DNA of 64,000 bases from Selenomonas sp. (lineage in GTDB: Bacteria > Bacillota_C > Negativicutes > Selenomonadales > Selenomonadaceae): positions 74,643 through 138,642 of the forward strand of contig NZ_JAILPX010000026.1 in assembly GCF_024699275.1 (NCBI RefSeq). The letters run 5' to 3'. Below, in pieces: positions 45,536 through 53,780 of the stretch. The notes beneath the pieces are model-generated. The model was not told where the DNA came from and did not search any database. It was given only the letters and a program-made list of their open reading frames with translations. A program made the position numbers and the translations under genes. Every line of letters begins with the position of its first letter. Positions within the stretch are counted from its first letter, which is position 1.

Positions 45536-46663
45536 TTAATCCTTCGGCCAAAGGACAAATACCGTTTGGGCCTCCCATTTTTCTCCGGCTTTGATAATGG
45601 GCTGGGGAAAGTTCGGATGGGCCAGCGCATTGGGGAAATATTGCGTTTCCAGACAGAAACCGGAACGCCTGTTAAAGGCCACACCCTTCTTTCCGGGGAG
45701 GTCGCCCTCCAGATAGTTGCCCGTATAGAACTGCACTCCCGGCAACGTACTGTAGCAAGTCAGCGTCAATCCGCTGTCAGCAGATTCCGCATAGGCCACT
45801 TTCTTGAGACCGCCCTTCAGATAATCAATGGGGCAATGGGGGTCGTAGCCGAACATCCCCGGCTTCATCTCCACACTGACCGGAGCTTCCCGCACCACCC
45901 AGTTATGGTCATAGCCATGGCCCATCTGTAGCTGGTCAAAATCATCATCAATATGTTCGCCAATGACAGTAAGCTGGCGTAAATCCATAGGCGTTCCCTC
46001 CACCGGCAGAATTCGGCCATCGGGCAGGGATTCGCTATCCGCCCAGGTATACTCATCCGCAAAAATCTGGATTTTCTGCTGCAGGATTGAATCCGCGTCA
46101 TAGCCATCCAAATTGAAATAACTGTGATTGGTCAGATTGCAGATTGTATCCTTATCGCTGACTGCTTCATATTTAAGGGAAAGTTCATTGTCGTTGGACA
46201 GGGAATAAGTCACCGTCACCGTCATATTACCCGGATAACCTGCATCGCCATCCTTGCTATGATAGGTCAGCCGCACACCTTCATAAACCTCCTGGGCCTC
46301 CCAAAGTTCGTTATGGAATCCCTTGGAACCGCCATGAATGTGATTCTGATTTTTTGAACCCGTATTCAAATCCAACTGGTATTCCTGACCATTGATTACC
46401 GCCCTGCCGCCGGCAAGGCGATTGGCATGACGTCCGACCACGCCGCCCATGCTGGTGGTATCCTTTTCATAGGACAGGGCATCTGCATAACCCAGCAGGA
46501 CATCCACCTGCTTAGCCCCTCTGCCGAAAATTCGCCAGCTTACCAGCCGTGCACCATAGTTGGTGACTTTTACTTCCGTTCCCTTGGTATTGCGCAACGT
46601 ATAGAGATCCACCTCGCGCCCATCACTCAGCTTGCCAAAGGATTCTTTCTTGATTATGGCCAT
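45536..46663 (-). CDS. galM: Aldose 1-epimerase (galactose mutarotase)
   Basis: A 375-residue cytoplasmic mutarotase. It has VVGRHANRLAGGRAVINGQ with the substrate-binding Asn-Arg, the catalytic histidine in NLTNHSYFNLDG and a C-terminal acid in SGFCLETQYFPNALAHPNFP. A start at 46663 follows GGGAGG. It has its own promoter (46723-46751). No galactose operon genes adjoin it. Confidence 0.93.
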   Translation of the reverse strand: MAIIKKESFGKLSDGREVDLYTLRNTKGTEVKVTNYGARLVSWRIFGRGAKQVDVLLGYADALSYEKDTTSMGGVVGRHANRLAGGRAVINGQEYQLDLNTGSKNQNHIHGGSKGFHNELWEAQEVYEGVRLTYHSKDGDAGYPGNMTVTVTYSLSNDNELSLKYEAVSDKDTICNLTNHSYFNLDGYDADSILQQKIQIFADEYTWADSESLPDGRILPVEGTPMDLRQLTVIGEHIDDDFDQLQMGHGYDHNWVVREAPVSVEMKPGMFGYDPHCPIDYLKGGLKKVAYAESADSGLTLTCYSTLPGVQFYTGNYLEGDLPGKKGVAFNRRSGFCLETQYFPNALAHPNFPQPIIKAGEKWEAQTVFVLWPKD

Positions 46664-46722
46664 GAAAATACCTCCCAGCACCGTTTATTTGTGCATGATT
46701 TCCTACAATTCTATACAAGTTC

Positions 46723-46751
46723 ACTTTACTATCTCTTGTTTTATTTGTCAA
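46723..46751 (-). promoter_or_regulatory. Promoter of galM
   Basis: On the minus strand TTGACA (46746-46751), a 17-base spacer and TAAAGT (46723-46728). Confidence 0.7.
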
Positions 46752-46869
46752 CCACCTGTGAAAATTCAATTTAATTTATCTTTTTCAACGAAGTGTGTTA
46801 TAATACTGATATTGGTTACATATTTATAAGTGGAATAATATTATACGTATTTCAAGGGGGATTATCATT

Positions 46870-47145
46870 ATGGCAACCGAACAGAAAGCATATGTCTTCT
46901 TCAACTGTGATGAAGAAAAAACCGAGAAATCCATGAACATTTTCTACAACCAGACCATCTACAAAGCCACCAAGAAGGCCCGTCAGGAACTGCTGGCCAA
47001 GGTGGAAGCAGAAGTTGCTGCCGGCCGCGTAAACATTACCGAAGGCAAAGATGAATCCGTAAGCAAGGCCATTCTGGATGGGGATCCCACAAAGGCCAGC
47101 AATTATCTGCAGTATGGTACAATCAAGAGCTTTGCATTGATATAA
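46870..47145 (+). CDS. Small protein of unknown function
   Basis: A 91-residue, probably cytoplasmic protein (MATEQKAYVFFNCDEEKTEK ...) with mixed alpha/beta character and no membrane segment. AAGGGGG lies about 10 bases upstream, TATAAT lies at 46799-46804, and a strong terminator follows, so it is a genuine monocistronic gene. No family is recognised. Confidence 0.75.
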   Translation: MATEQKAYVFFNCDEEKTEKSMNIFYNQTIYKATKKARQELLAKVEAEVAAGRVNITEGKDESVSKAILDGDPTKASNYLQYGTIKSFALI

Positions 47146-47171
47146 GCTGGACAAACGACATATGAACACGT

Positions 47172-47220
47172 AAAAAAGCCCAGATAAACGCGTGGGAAAG
47201 GCGTTTATCCGGGCTTTTTT
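47172..47220. terminator. Bidirectional terminator
   Basis: AAAAAAGCCCaGATAAACGC and GCGTTTATCcGGGCTTTTTT (47172-47191, 47201-47220) pair over 20 bases with one mismatch. Confidence 0.93.
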
Positions 47221-47223
47221 AAT

Positions 47224-47889
47224 TCATTGCACAATGTTTACTTTGCTTTGCCAGTCCAGCTCCCTCAGGCTGTTCACCACTTCATCGGCTAAAGCCAGAT
47301 CCTGTTGGCCGGAGTTCGGATTGCGATAAGCCACGCAGTACATGCCTGCCCGCTTGGCGGCCATGATGCCATTGGTGGTATCCTCAATAACCAGACAATC
47401 CTCAGGCTCCACCCCCAGGCGATCTGCACTAATCAAATAAATTGCCGGATTCGGCTTGCTTTCGGGAAGCTCCCCCCCCGAAAGGATAGAGCGGAAATAG
47501 GGACGGATGGCGAAACTATCCAGCACCGTATCCATGACCTTCACATTGGAGGATGTGGCCAGAGCCAGCGGAATCTTTGCGTCATACAAAGACTTGATCA
47601 GCTCTACACTGCCAGCTACCGGTGCAATCTCTCCCCCCTGCAGGATTTCCAGATAATGAGCATGCTTATAAGCCGCCATATCCTCGGAGCGGATATCCTG
47701 CCGCCCGCATTTTGCTAAGGTTTCGCGAAAGATAGCCCCACTGGTACGCCCCATATAATGAGCCAAATCCTGCTCATTAAAGGGGATACCAAAATGCGCA
47801 AAGGTATCCATCTTTACCCGGCTATGGATGGGCTCACTATCGATAATGACCCCATCCATATCAAAAATTACTGCTTTTATCTGTCTCAA
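47224..47889 (-). CDS. HAD-superfamily phosphatase/phosphomutase
   Basis: A 221-residue HAD subfamily IA protein. Motif I is VIFDMDGVIIDSEP, motif II is LALATSSN, motif III is ESKPNPAIY and motif IV is VIEDTTNGIMAAKRAG. This pattern is shared by beta-phosphoglucomutase-like enzymes and small sugar-phosphate phosphatases. The start codon is TTG, in a TTGA overlap with the upstream EAL-protein gene, so translation is coupled. The substrate is unknown. Confidence 0.85.
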   Translation of the reverse strand: MRQIKAVIFDMDGVIIDSEPIHSRVKMDTFAHFGIPFNEQDLAHYMGRTSGAIFRETLAKCGRQDIRSEDMAAYKHAHYLEILQGGEIAPVAGSVELIKSLYDAKIPLALATSSNVKVMDTVLDSFAIRPYFRSILSGGELPESKPNPAIYLISADRLGVEPEDCLVIEDTTNGIMAAKRAGMYCVAYRNPNSGQQDLALADEVVNSLRELDWQSKVNIVQ

Positions 47890-49586
47890 GAATCCTGACT
47901 CCTCTGCACCAAGCCCAAAAAGGTATCCGTATCCATGGGCTTCGCAAAATAATACCCCTGTATCTCCCGGCAGCCGATGCGGGTCAGGAAATCCATCTGC
48001 TCCTGCTTTTCCACACCTTCCACCACCACATCCATGTTGAGACGGTTGCCCAGTCCCACAATGCTTTCCATGATGGCGCCGGCACGGCTGGACTTATCCA
48101 CCTCCTGCACAAAGGCCATATCGATTTTCAGCACATCCACCGGCAGATCCTTCAGCATGGACAGGGACGAAAAACCGCTGCCAAAATCATCCATCAGCAC
48201 GGAAAAACCATTACCCCGAAAAGCCCGCACCATGGCGATGAGCTGATGGGGATTTTCCATATAGGCGCTTTCCGTAATCTCCAGCTTCAACAAACTGGGC
48301 TCCAAATCGTATTTCTTAATCAGTGCCTGTAAATAATCCAGCAAATCCTGGCTATAGAAATTCAACCGGGACAGGTTCACCGAAATAGGTACCGGAGTAA
48401 GGCCTGCATCAATCTGGGCCCGCAGGACCTTGCAGGCCTGCTCCCAGACAAAGCGGTCCAGCCGGACAATAAAGCCGTTGTTCTCAAAAATCGGAATGAA
48501 CTTACTGGGGGGAATCGGCCCCTTGGGATAATTCCAGCGGACCAGCGCCTCAGCTCCCACAATTTTCCTGGCAGGAATCTCATACACCGGCTGCAATTGA
48601 ATGAAAAACTGCCCTTCCTGCAGGGCATATTCCATATTGCGGGCAATCATCTGCTCCTCGAGCATCTGATCCCGCATGGCCTTATCGTAAAAGGCATAAC
48701 GGGTCATATAACGGCCCTTGATGCGATTGAGGGCCATATGGGCGCGGTCACACATCTGATCCACCGGCAACAAGGTGTTTTCCACCGGATAGACACCGGC
48801 ATAGAACAGCACGTTATGGCTGATGCCCAAGGACTGCATGGTTCCATCCAAACCGGCAATCATGTTTTCCATATCCAGCTTTGCGGTGGGAATGCACAGG
48901 GCAAAGTGGTCAGCCTCTATGCGGCCGCAAAGGCCATCCTTCCCCGTCAGTACATCAAAGAAAAAGGCCGCTGTTTTCAGAATCAGATTGCCCGTTTCCA
49001 TGCGGAATAAATCATTGACCACCTTAAAGCAGCTGATATCCAGATACACGATACTGTACTTGGTCTGATGATGCTCCTGCATCAGTTCCGATGCCTTACG
49101 ATAAAAGGCCTCCCGGTTATAAATGCCCGTCAGCGTATCCTTTTCCACAAACTGGTGCATTTCCATAAGCTGATGCTTCTGCGCCACCTGAGCCACCTTG
49201 CGCCACTCATTTTCCTCCCGGGCCATGACATTACGCACACGGCACCGTACGATGGTGGGATTATAGGGCTTGGTGACAAAATCCGATGCCCCCATCTCCA
49301 TGGCCCGGGCCTCACTGTCTCCATCATTATTGGCGGTCATGACCACTACCGGAATACCCGCCAGCTGATCATTCTGCTTCATCAATGCCAGCACCTGAAA
49401 ACCATCCATCACCGGCATCACTAAATCCACCAACACGATATTGACGGGCTGCTCCTCCACAATGGACATGGCCTCCTGGCCGTTTTCTGCCTCCACAATC
49501 CGATATTCTTCCTGAAAAAACTGGGTCAAAACCACCCGGTTGATTTCCACATCATCTACAATTAACATTACTGGTTTATCGTCCAC
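47886..49586 (-). CDS. Response regulator with degenerate GGDEF and EAL domains
   Basis: A 566-residue cytoplasmic signalling protein. It has an N-terminal receiver (about 5-120; phospho-acceptor in VLVDLVMPVMDG, DD near the start, KPYNP), then a GGDEF-like domain (about 150-300) whose signature is EADHF and therefore probably inactive as a cyclase. The C-terminal EAL domain (about 315-560) has GAEALVRWNYP and DDFGSGFSSL, so c-di-GMP hydrolysis is plausible. No histidine kinase gene is adjacent. It overlaps the HAD gene by 4 bases. Confidence 0.92.
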   Translation of the reverse strand: MDDKPVMLIVDDVEINRVVLTQFFQEEYRIVEAENGQEAMSIVEEQPVNIVLVDLVMPVMDGFQVLALMKQNDQLAGIPVVVMTANNDGDSEARAMEMGASDFVTKPYNPTIVRCRVRNVMAREENEWRKVAQVAQKHQLMEMHQFVEKDTLTGIYNREAFYRKASELMQEHHQTKYSIVYLDISCFKVVNDLFRMETGNLILKTAAFFFDVLTGKDGLCGRIEADHFALCIPTAKLDMENMIAGLDGTMQSLGISHNVLFYAGVYPVENTLLPVDQMCDRAHMALNRIKGRYMTRYAFYDKAMRDQMLEEQMIARNMEYALQEGQFFIQLQPVYEIPARKIVGAEALVRWNYPKGPIPPSKFIPIFENNGFIVRLDRFVWEQACKVLRAQIDAGLTPVPISVNLSRLNFYSQDLLDYLQALIKKYDLEPSLLKLEITESAYMENPHQLIAMVRAFRGNGFSVLMDDFGSGFSSLSMLKDLPVDVLKIDMAFVQEVDKSSRAGAIMESIVGLGNRLNMDVVVEGVEKQEQMDFLTRIGCREIQGYYFAKPMDTDTFLGLVQRSQDS

Positions 49587-49711
49587 AACATCACCCTCTT
49601 ACTGTGTGATTTTTACATCACGCCCATAGGTATACTAGTTATATTATACTACAGACCCACTGGAAAATCCTTCTCCCACGCAAATAAAAGCCCCTCTTGG
49701 CCTGCACGATA

Positions 49712-49753
49712 AAAGGCACTGACTTGTCTTGCAGGAACAAATCAGCGCCTTTC
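49712..49753 (-). terminator. Terminator of the purine permease gene
   Basis: On the minus strand AAAGGCGCTGA and TCAGTGCCTTTT pair around a loop and are followed by TATC; the T-run is short. Confidence 0.6.
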
Positions 49754-49782
49754 ATCAAAAGCTTTATGTAAATCTTCTTTTA

Positions 49783-51063
49783 TTAGAACCTTGCCTGGAA
49801 AACAAGATTCAAGAGGAAAAGAAAGCCCAGTACATAGCTCAGCGCATGTACATTGCGCCAGCTGCCATTCAAAACCTTCAGTAATGGATATGCTGTAAAA
49901 CCAAAGGCCAGCCCTGTGGAAATACTCCCCGACAAGGGAATCAGTACCACCACCAAAAAGGCCGGAAACCATTCGGAAAAATCCTTAAACTCCATGTACT
50001 GCAACTGCTGCATCATCATGGCCCCCGTAATGATGATTACCGGCGCGATGGCCGCCGAAGGCACATAAGCCAGCAAGGGGATAAAGAACAGGGACAGGAT
50101 AAAGAGCACCGAAGCTGTCAGCGCCATCAGACCTGTACGGCCGCCGCTGGCAATACCAGCGGCACTTTCCGCCGCCGCCACCGTGGGGCTGGTGCCCAGG
50201 ATACTGGAAAGCATGGTGGTAAAGGCTGACCCCTTAAAGGTCTTGGGGAATTTCGCCTGATTGGGCAAAATCCCCTCCAAAAGGCCCATGGTCTCAAAGA
50301 CCATAATCATGGACATGGAAAATACCGCCAATAAAAAGGGCAGGGACAACAAGCGGGAGAAATCCGCCTGCATCAACAGTTGAGGATAAAGATGAATATC
50401 CGCCAAGTTTACCGTAACCTGACTTTCCTGGCCAATACCCATAAAATAACTCAGCACACTGGTGACCACAATGGCGATAAAAAAACTACCCATCACCTGG
50501 CGCAGATAAAGAGCCAGACTCAGAATCAGGCCAAAAATCGCCAACAGTGCAGAGGGATTGTTCAGAGACCCCAATTCAATAATGGAGTTGGTCCCTCGGC
50601 GGATCAGCTCCGCCTTCTCCAAGCCAATTTCCACCAAGAACAAGCCAATCCCCGCCGTGATGGCACATTTCAATGATGGCGCCACCGCACCGCTAAGACG
50701 GGCGGCCCATTTGGAGCAGGCCACAAAAGCAAAAATCAGTCCCGAAACCAAAGAAATAGCTAGTGCCTCCTGCCAGCTGAGTCCCATCTGCACACAAATC
50801 GTATAGGTGAAGAAAGCATTGATGCCCATCCCTGGGGTCAGCACAATGGGGGCATTGGCCACAAAGGCCATCAGCAGGCAGCCAATCACCGAGGAAAAGA
50901 TTGTGGCAAAAACGGATAACTCCACAGGTATCCCCGCATCCGCCAAAATCAGGGGGTTTACGATGATGATATAGGAAATCGCAAAAAATGCCGTGATGCC
51001 TGCCACGATTTCCCTCTGCCAAATCTTTGGATGGTCCAAGGCATGACCAAACATATGCCGCAT
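49783..51063 (-). CDS. NCS2/AzgA-type purine permease
   Basis: A 426-residue membrane protein of about 12-14 helices. The motifs EIVAGITAFFAISYIIIVNP, VLTPGMGINAFFTYTI and ESAAGIASGGRTGL are typical of the AzgA/PbuG branch, which imports adenine, guanine or hypoxanthine. A terminator-like hairpin in the leader (51123-51160) could regulate it, but no purine riboswitch core is seen. Confidence 0.9.
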   Translation of the reverse strand: MRHMFGHALDHPKIWQREIVAGITAFFAISYIIIVNPLILADAGIPVELSVFATIFSSVIGCLLMAFVANAPIVLTPGMGINAFFTYTICVQMGLSWQEALAISLVSGLIFAFVACSKWAARLSGAVAPSLKCAITAGIGLFLVEIGLEKAELIRRGTNSIIELGSLNNPSALLAIFGLILSLALYLRQVMGSFFIAIVVTSVLSYFMGIGQESQVTVNLADIHLYPQLLMQADFSRLLSLPFLLAVFSMSMIMVFETMGLLEGILPNQAKFPKTFKGSAFTTMLSSILGTSPTVAAAESAAGIASGGRTGLMALTASVLFILSLFFIPLLAYVPSAAIAPVIIITGAMMMQQLQYMEFKDFSEWFPAFLVVVLIPLSGSISTGLAFGFTAYPLLKVLNGSWRNVHALSYVLGFLFLLNLVFQARF

Positions 51064-51122
51064 TCTTCGCGCTCCTCCTTCATTCTATCTTATTTCAAGG
51101 ATAGTTTATCCTTTTTGGGGCA

Positions 51123-51160
51123 GAAAAAAAAGGACATCCGTCCAGAAGGAGTCCTTTTTT
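51123..51160. terminator. Terminator-like hairpin between divergent genes
   Basis: AAAAAAGGAC/GTCCTTTTTT type arms with an inner TCC/GGA pair lie between the starts of the purine permease (minus) and Crp/Fnr (plus) genes. It has T-runs on both strands. In this position it can only act in a leader (attenuation) or insulate the two promoters. Confidence 0.6.
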
Positions 51161-51215
51161 ATTTTTCCAAAATACTATATAATGAAAGAAAACACTTGAA
51201 GAAAGGAATGGCCCC

Positions 51216-51866
51216 ATGAAACTGGAATACCTTCTCGATCATATGCCCGCTGAAATCCAGCGGCAGACCACTCATAAAATCTACCTGCCCGGTGAATCCA
51301 TTGTCCGCAAGGGTGATGAAGCCAAGCACGTCTATCTGCTGACCAAAGGAGATACCAAGGTCAGCAATGAATTTGCCAGCGGCCAGCGCTATACCTTCGG
51401 CGCTTTAGATGTACCGGATTTGATCGGCGACCTGGAGGTACTCGCCGGTCAGGCCCTCTACGCCGCCTCCAACGAAGCCAGCTCCACCTGTGAAGTCATC
51501 GCCATGCGGGCTGAAACCTTCCTGCAGTGGATGCGCATCGACAACGAATTTGCCGTAGCTGTGGCCCAGCTCTTGGCCGCCAAGATGTACCCCACCTCCA
51601 ACGAGGCCGGCCGGGTAAAATTCCTGCCCAGCCTGGACAGGCTCCATAGCTACCTCTTGAAGCGTCTCGGAGATATCGAAACGGACCTCTTCATCCTCCA
51701 TACCAGCCGCCAGCAGATTGCCGACGACATCGGCACCAGCGTAAAAACCGTCAACCGTGGCGTGGTAAAACTAAAGGAAGCGGGACTTATTTCCCTGCTG
51801 CATGGAAAAATTACAATGAATAAAGAACAACAACAGGCGTTGAAAGACAACTTTACAGAGGAATAA
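51216..51866 (+). CDS. Crp/Fnr-family transcriptional regulator
   Basis: A 216-residue regulator with an N-terminal cyclic-nucleotide-binding-like beta-barrel (about 15-115) and a C-terminal winged HTH (RQQIADDIGTSVKTVNRGVV). It has no cluster of cysteines, so it is not an FNR-type oxygen sensor; the effector is unknown. RBS GAAAGGAA and a TATAAT just upstream are visible. Its last codons contain the -35 region of the small ORF promoter that follows. Confidence 0.88.
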   Translation: MKLEYLLDHMPAEIQRQTTHKIYLPGESIVRKGDEAKHVYLLTKGDTKVSNEFASGQRYTFGALDVPDLIGDLEVLAGQALYAASNEASSTCEVIAMRAETFLQWMRIDNEFAVAVAQLLAAKMYPTSNEAGRVKFLPSLDRLHSYLLKRLGDIETDLFILHTSRQQIADDIGTSVKTVNRGVVKLKEAGLISLLHGKITMNKEQQQALKDNFTEE

Positions 51867-51880
51867 TTATTTGCTATACT
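51852..51880 (+). promoter_or_regulatory. Promoter of the candidate type I toxin mRNA
   Basis: TTTACA (51852-51857), a 17-base spacer and TATACT (51875-51880). Transcription would start near 51887, about 90 bases before the small ORF. Confidence 0.6.
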
Positions 51881-51932
51881 TTCTACGGTGCATAATCTGC
51901 ACTGACCACCATAACGGTAGGCGGCTTGCTCT

Positions 51933-51970
51933 CCTCGCGCAGAAAGGCGAAAACCTTACAGAAAGCGAGG
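51933..51970 (+). promoter_or_regulatory. Shine-Dalgarno-sequestering hairpin
   Basis: CCTCGC (51933-51938) pairs with GCGAGG (51965-51970). The latter contains the GAGG ribosome-binding site of the ORF at 51979. An inner AAGG/CCTT hairpin (51944-51957) sits inside. This would keep the mRNA untranslated until remodelled. Confidence 0.6.
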
Positions 51971-51978
51971 TCATAGGT

Positions 51979-52044
51979 ATGAGTGATGCAACCATGCAGC
52001 TTTTGCTGATTTTGTTGATTATCCTTGCTATGAAACAGAAATAA
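51979..52044 (+). CDS. Candidate type I toxin: 21-residue hydrophobic peptide
   Basis: A 21-codon ORF. Residues 1-7 are MSDATMQ, the core is LLLILLIILAM and the tail is KQK, a single membrane helix with a positive end like Ibs, TxpA or Hol_Tox-type toxins. GAGG at 51967-51970 is spaced 8 bases from the ATG. The transcript is about 250 nt, far longer than the ORF needs. Its 5' leader (51904-51918) can pair with its own 3' end (52118-52134). I do not recognise a named family; the toxic role is inferred from architecture. Confidence 0.55.
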   Translation: MSDATMQLLLILLIILAMKQK

Positions 52045-52144
52045 CCGCCCAAGGGACCAATCTTGACGGTTATTTCCAACACATTATTTAGCTATTAACC
52101 ATCGAGCGCGGGAACTAGCCGTCTATCGGTGGTCTTTTTTATCT
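52036..52144 (-). ncRNA. Candidate antisense RNA antitoxin
   Basis: A minus-strand promoter, TTGCAT (52174-52179), a 17-base spacer and TGC-TAGACT (an extended -10, 52151-52156), would start an RNA near 52144. The RNA would run antisense to the 3' half of the candidate toxin transcript. A 9-bp stem AAATAACCG/CGGTTATTT (52039-52047, 52067-52075) could end it just inside the ORF. Both boundaries are predictions. Confidence 0.35.
52098..52140 (+). terminator. Terminator of the candidate toxin mRNA
   Basis: ACCATCG (52098-52104) pairs with CGGTGGT (52127-52133), followed by CTTTTTT. The 3' arm can instead pair with the 5' leader at 51904-51918. Confidence 0.65.
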
Positions 52145-52180
52145 ATATTTAGTCTAGCACATAATACTTGCAAATGCAAG

Positions 52181-52213
52181 AAAAAGACCTCCACCGAAGT
52201 GGAGGTCTTTTTT
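52181..52213. terminator. Terminator of the SLH porin gene
   Basis: Perfect 14-bp stem AAAAAGACCTCCAC/GTGGAGGTCTTTTT (52181-52194, 52199-52212) with a CGAA tetraloop; T-runs on both strands. Confidence 0.95.
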
Positions 52214-52241
52214 ATTGCGTATCTGTCTGCTAATCGAAAGA

Positions 52242-53555
52242 TTAGAAGAAGAATTCAACGCGACCGAAGAGGTGGTCATACTTGTCTGCGGGGCCAGTGA
52301 TGTCTTTGGTCTTACCATAACGGAGGGTAGCAACAATGTTCTTGAGAACCGTGTAGTTGCCGCCGATTTCCCAGCCTTTTTCGCCAGAACCAATAGCATC
52401 AAAGGTACCCGGATTGAATGCAGCATTGCTGCCCATGTGACGGTATGCAACCCATGCACCCCAAGTGCCCTTGTTTTCCTGCTGAGCACCCTTGTAGTCA
52501 ACTTCGATGCTAGCAGCCTTCTTCTCAGTGTCAGCATTGCTCTGAGCATACCAGCCATTGAGAGCTACGTTCTTGCTGAAGGCATAACCAGCTTTAATAC
52601 CGAAGAGATTCATCGTATCTTCCAAGCCGTTTCTGCTGAAGTTGTTGCCAAAAGCACCATTGGAAACATGTGCACGATGATAAGCGATGCCAGCATTGAG
52701 CTTATCCTTGTTGTATTCAACACCAACATACTGGTAACCAACAGAAGCATTCTTCGTGCCAGCGAACGCGCCACGAATATTAGAAGCATCAAAATCGCTA
52801 TCTCTGTTGAGACGACCAAAGCCAACAACACCCTTTACATCCTTGCCGTAGGAAACTTCAGCACCAGTGAAGGTGTGGTCAGCCCATGCATCATCGTTCC
52901 AGGAGGAAAATTTACCCAGTTTAACCTGGAGCTTATCATAATCGCCCTGCGCCCAGAGACGTTTGAGCTGCACACGGTCTTCGTTGTCAACAACACCAGC
53001 AGCGCGAGCAGCAGGTCCATCAGACTGTGCACGAGTAGTAGCATCGAGACGAGCCTTTACATGCCAGTTGCTGTTTACTTCAGCAGTCGGTTCGAGACGG
53101 AACAAGAGCTTGCCGTCAGCGCCCGTCTGGCTGCCACCACCGTTAGCAGCATTGAACTTCGTCTTGTCATGGGTATAAGTGTATTCAGCTTTGCCGTTCC
53201 ACTTAACCATATCAGCATTGCGTTCCAAGTTGCTTACGCGAACACCCAGGTTGTTGAGTTCTTCTGCGAATTCAGCAGCTAGTTTGTCAACGAGAGCCTT
53301 GTCAGCGCCGGAAGTGCTCTTAGCCATAGCTTTAGCAACCATCTGAGCCATTTCGTAACGAGTGATGTTACGGTTGCCCTTGAAGGTGCTGTCGCCATAG
53401 CCTTCGATAACGCCATCAGCAGCCAGCTGGCTTACAGCGTCATAAGCCCAATGATCAGCAGGAACATCGGAGAACGGATTTGCAGCAGCGAAAGTCGTGC
53501 TGGCAGCACCAACAACCAAAGCGGTCGTCAGAGCGGATACGAGAGTCTTCTTCAT
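52242..53555 (-). CDS. SLH-domain outer-membrane porin (OmpM/Mep45-like)
   Basis: A 437-residue major outer-membrane protein. It has a signal peptide (MKKTLVSALTTALVVGAAST), one SLH domain (about 25-85: NPFSDVPADHWAYDAVSQLA ... GNRNITRYEMAQMVAKAM), a short coiled coil (about 100-125) and a C-terminal beta-barrel ending in FGRVEFFF with a terminal aromatic. In Negativicutes such proteins tether the outer membrane to polyamine-modified peptidoglycan. The start at 53555 follows AAGGAGGAG. The long leader (about 110 nt) and strong promoter fit high expression. Confidence 0.95.
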   Translation of the reverse strand: MKKTLVSALTTALVVGAASTTFAAANPFSDVPADHWAYDAVSQLAADGVIEGYGDSTFKGNRNITRYEMAQMVAKAMAKSTSGADKALVDKLAAEFAEELNNLGVRVSNLERNADMVKWNGKAEYTYTHDKTKFNAANGGGSQTGADGKLLFRLEPTAEVNSNWHVKARLDATTRAQSDGPAARAAGVVDNEDRVQLKRLWAQGDYDKLQVKLGKFSSWNDDAWADHTFTGAEVSYGKDVKGVVGFGRLNRDSDFDASNIRGAFAGTKNASVGYQYVGVEYNKDKLNAGIAYHRAHVSNGAFGNNFSRNGLEDTMNLFGIKAGYAFSKNVALNGWYAQSNADTEKKAASIEVDYKGAQQENKGTWGAWVAYRHMGSNAAFNPGTFDAIGSGEKGWEIGGNYTVLKNIVATLRYGKTKDITGPADKYDHLFGRVEFFF

Positions 53556-53672
53556 GAGAAACTCCTCCTTCTGTAAAATAGAATTAACATTCGTCTCGAA
53601 GGCGGAATAGAAGAATCTTAGAGTGTCCATGTTTCCTCAAAGCGTTTCTATTCGTTTTTCAAGACCTAAGTT

Positions 53673-53701
53673 ATCATAACATAAGATAAAACAATTTGCA
53701 A
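53673..53701 (-). promoter_or_regulatory. Promoter of the SLH porin gene
   Basis: On the minus strand TTGCAA (53696-53701), a 17-base spacer and TATGAT (53673-53678). Confidence 0.75.
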
Positions 53702-53739
53702 TACTTATCGGATTAAAGTTTGATTAAAAATGAGAAATA

Positions 53740-53767
53740 CAAAAAAGGAAGTCAATTCCGACTTCCT
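53740..53767 (-). terminator. Terminator of the tRNA-Val pair
   Basis: On the minus strand AGGAAGTC/GACTTCCT (53746-53753, 53760-53767) is followed by TTTTTG, 13 bases after the tRNA. Confidence 0.85.
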
Positions 53768-53780
53768 CATCATTTCCATA

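Noticed and set aside
51064..51215. Purine riboswitch before the NCS2 permease gene
   Set aside because: The conserved purine aptamer core and its loop-loop sequences are not present; only a simple hairpin is seen.
51890..52140. Par/Fst-type locus with direct repeats
   Set aside because: The complementary segments (51904-51918 and 52118-52134) are inverted, not direct, so an Fst-like antisense pairing scheme does not fit; mRNA self-pairing fits better.
52215..53282. 355-codon plus-strand ORF opposite the SLH porin gene
   Set aside because: It is antisense to a clearly real gene, its translation is rich in Ser/Thr/Ile with no family signal, and it has no RBS; it is a codon-bias shadow.
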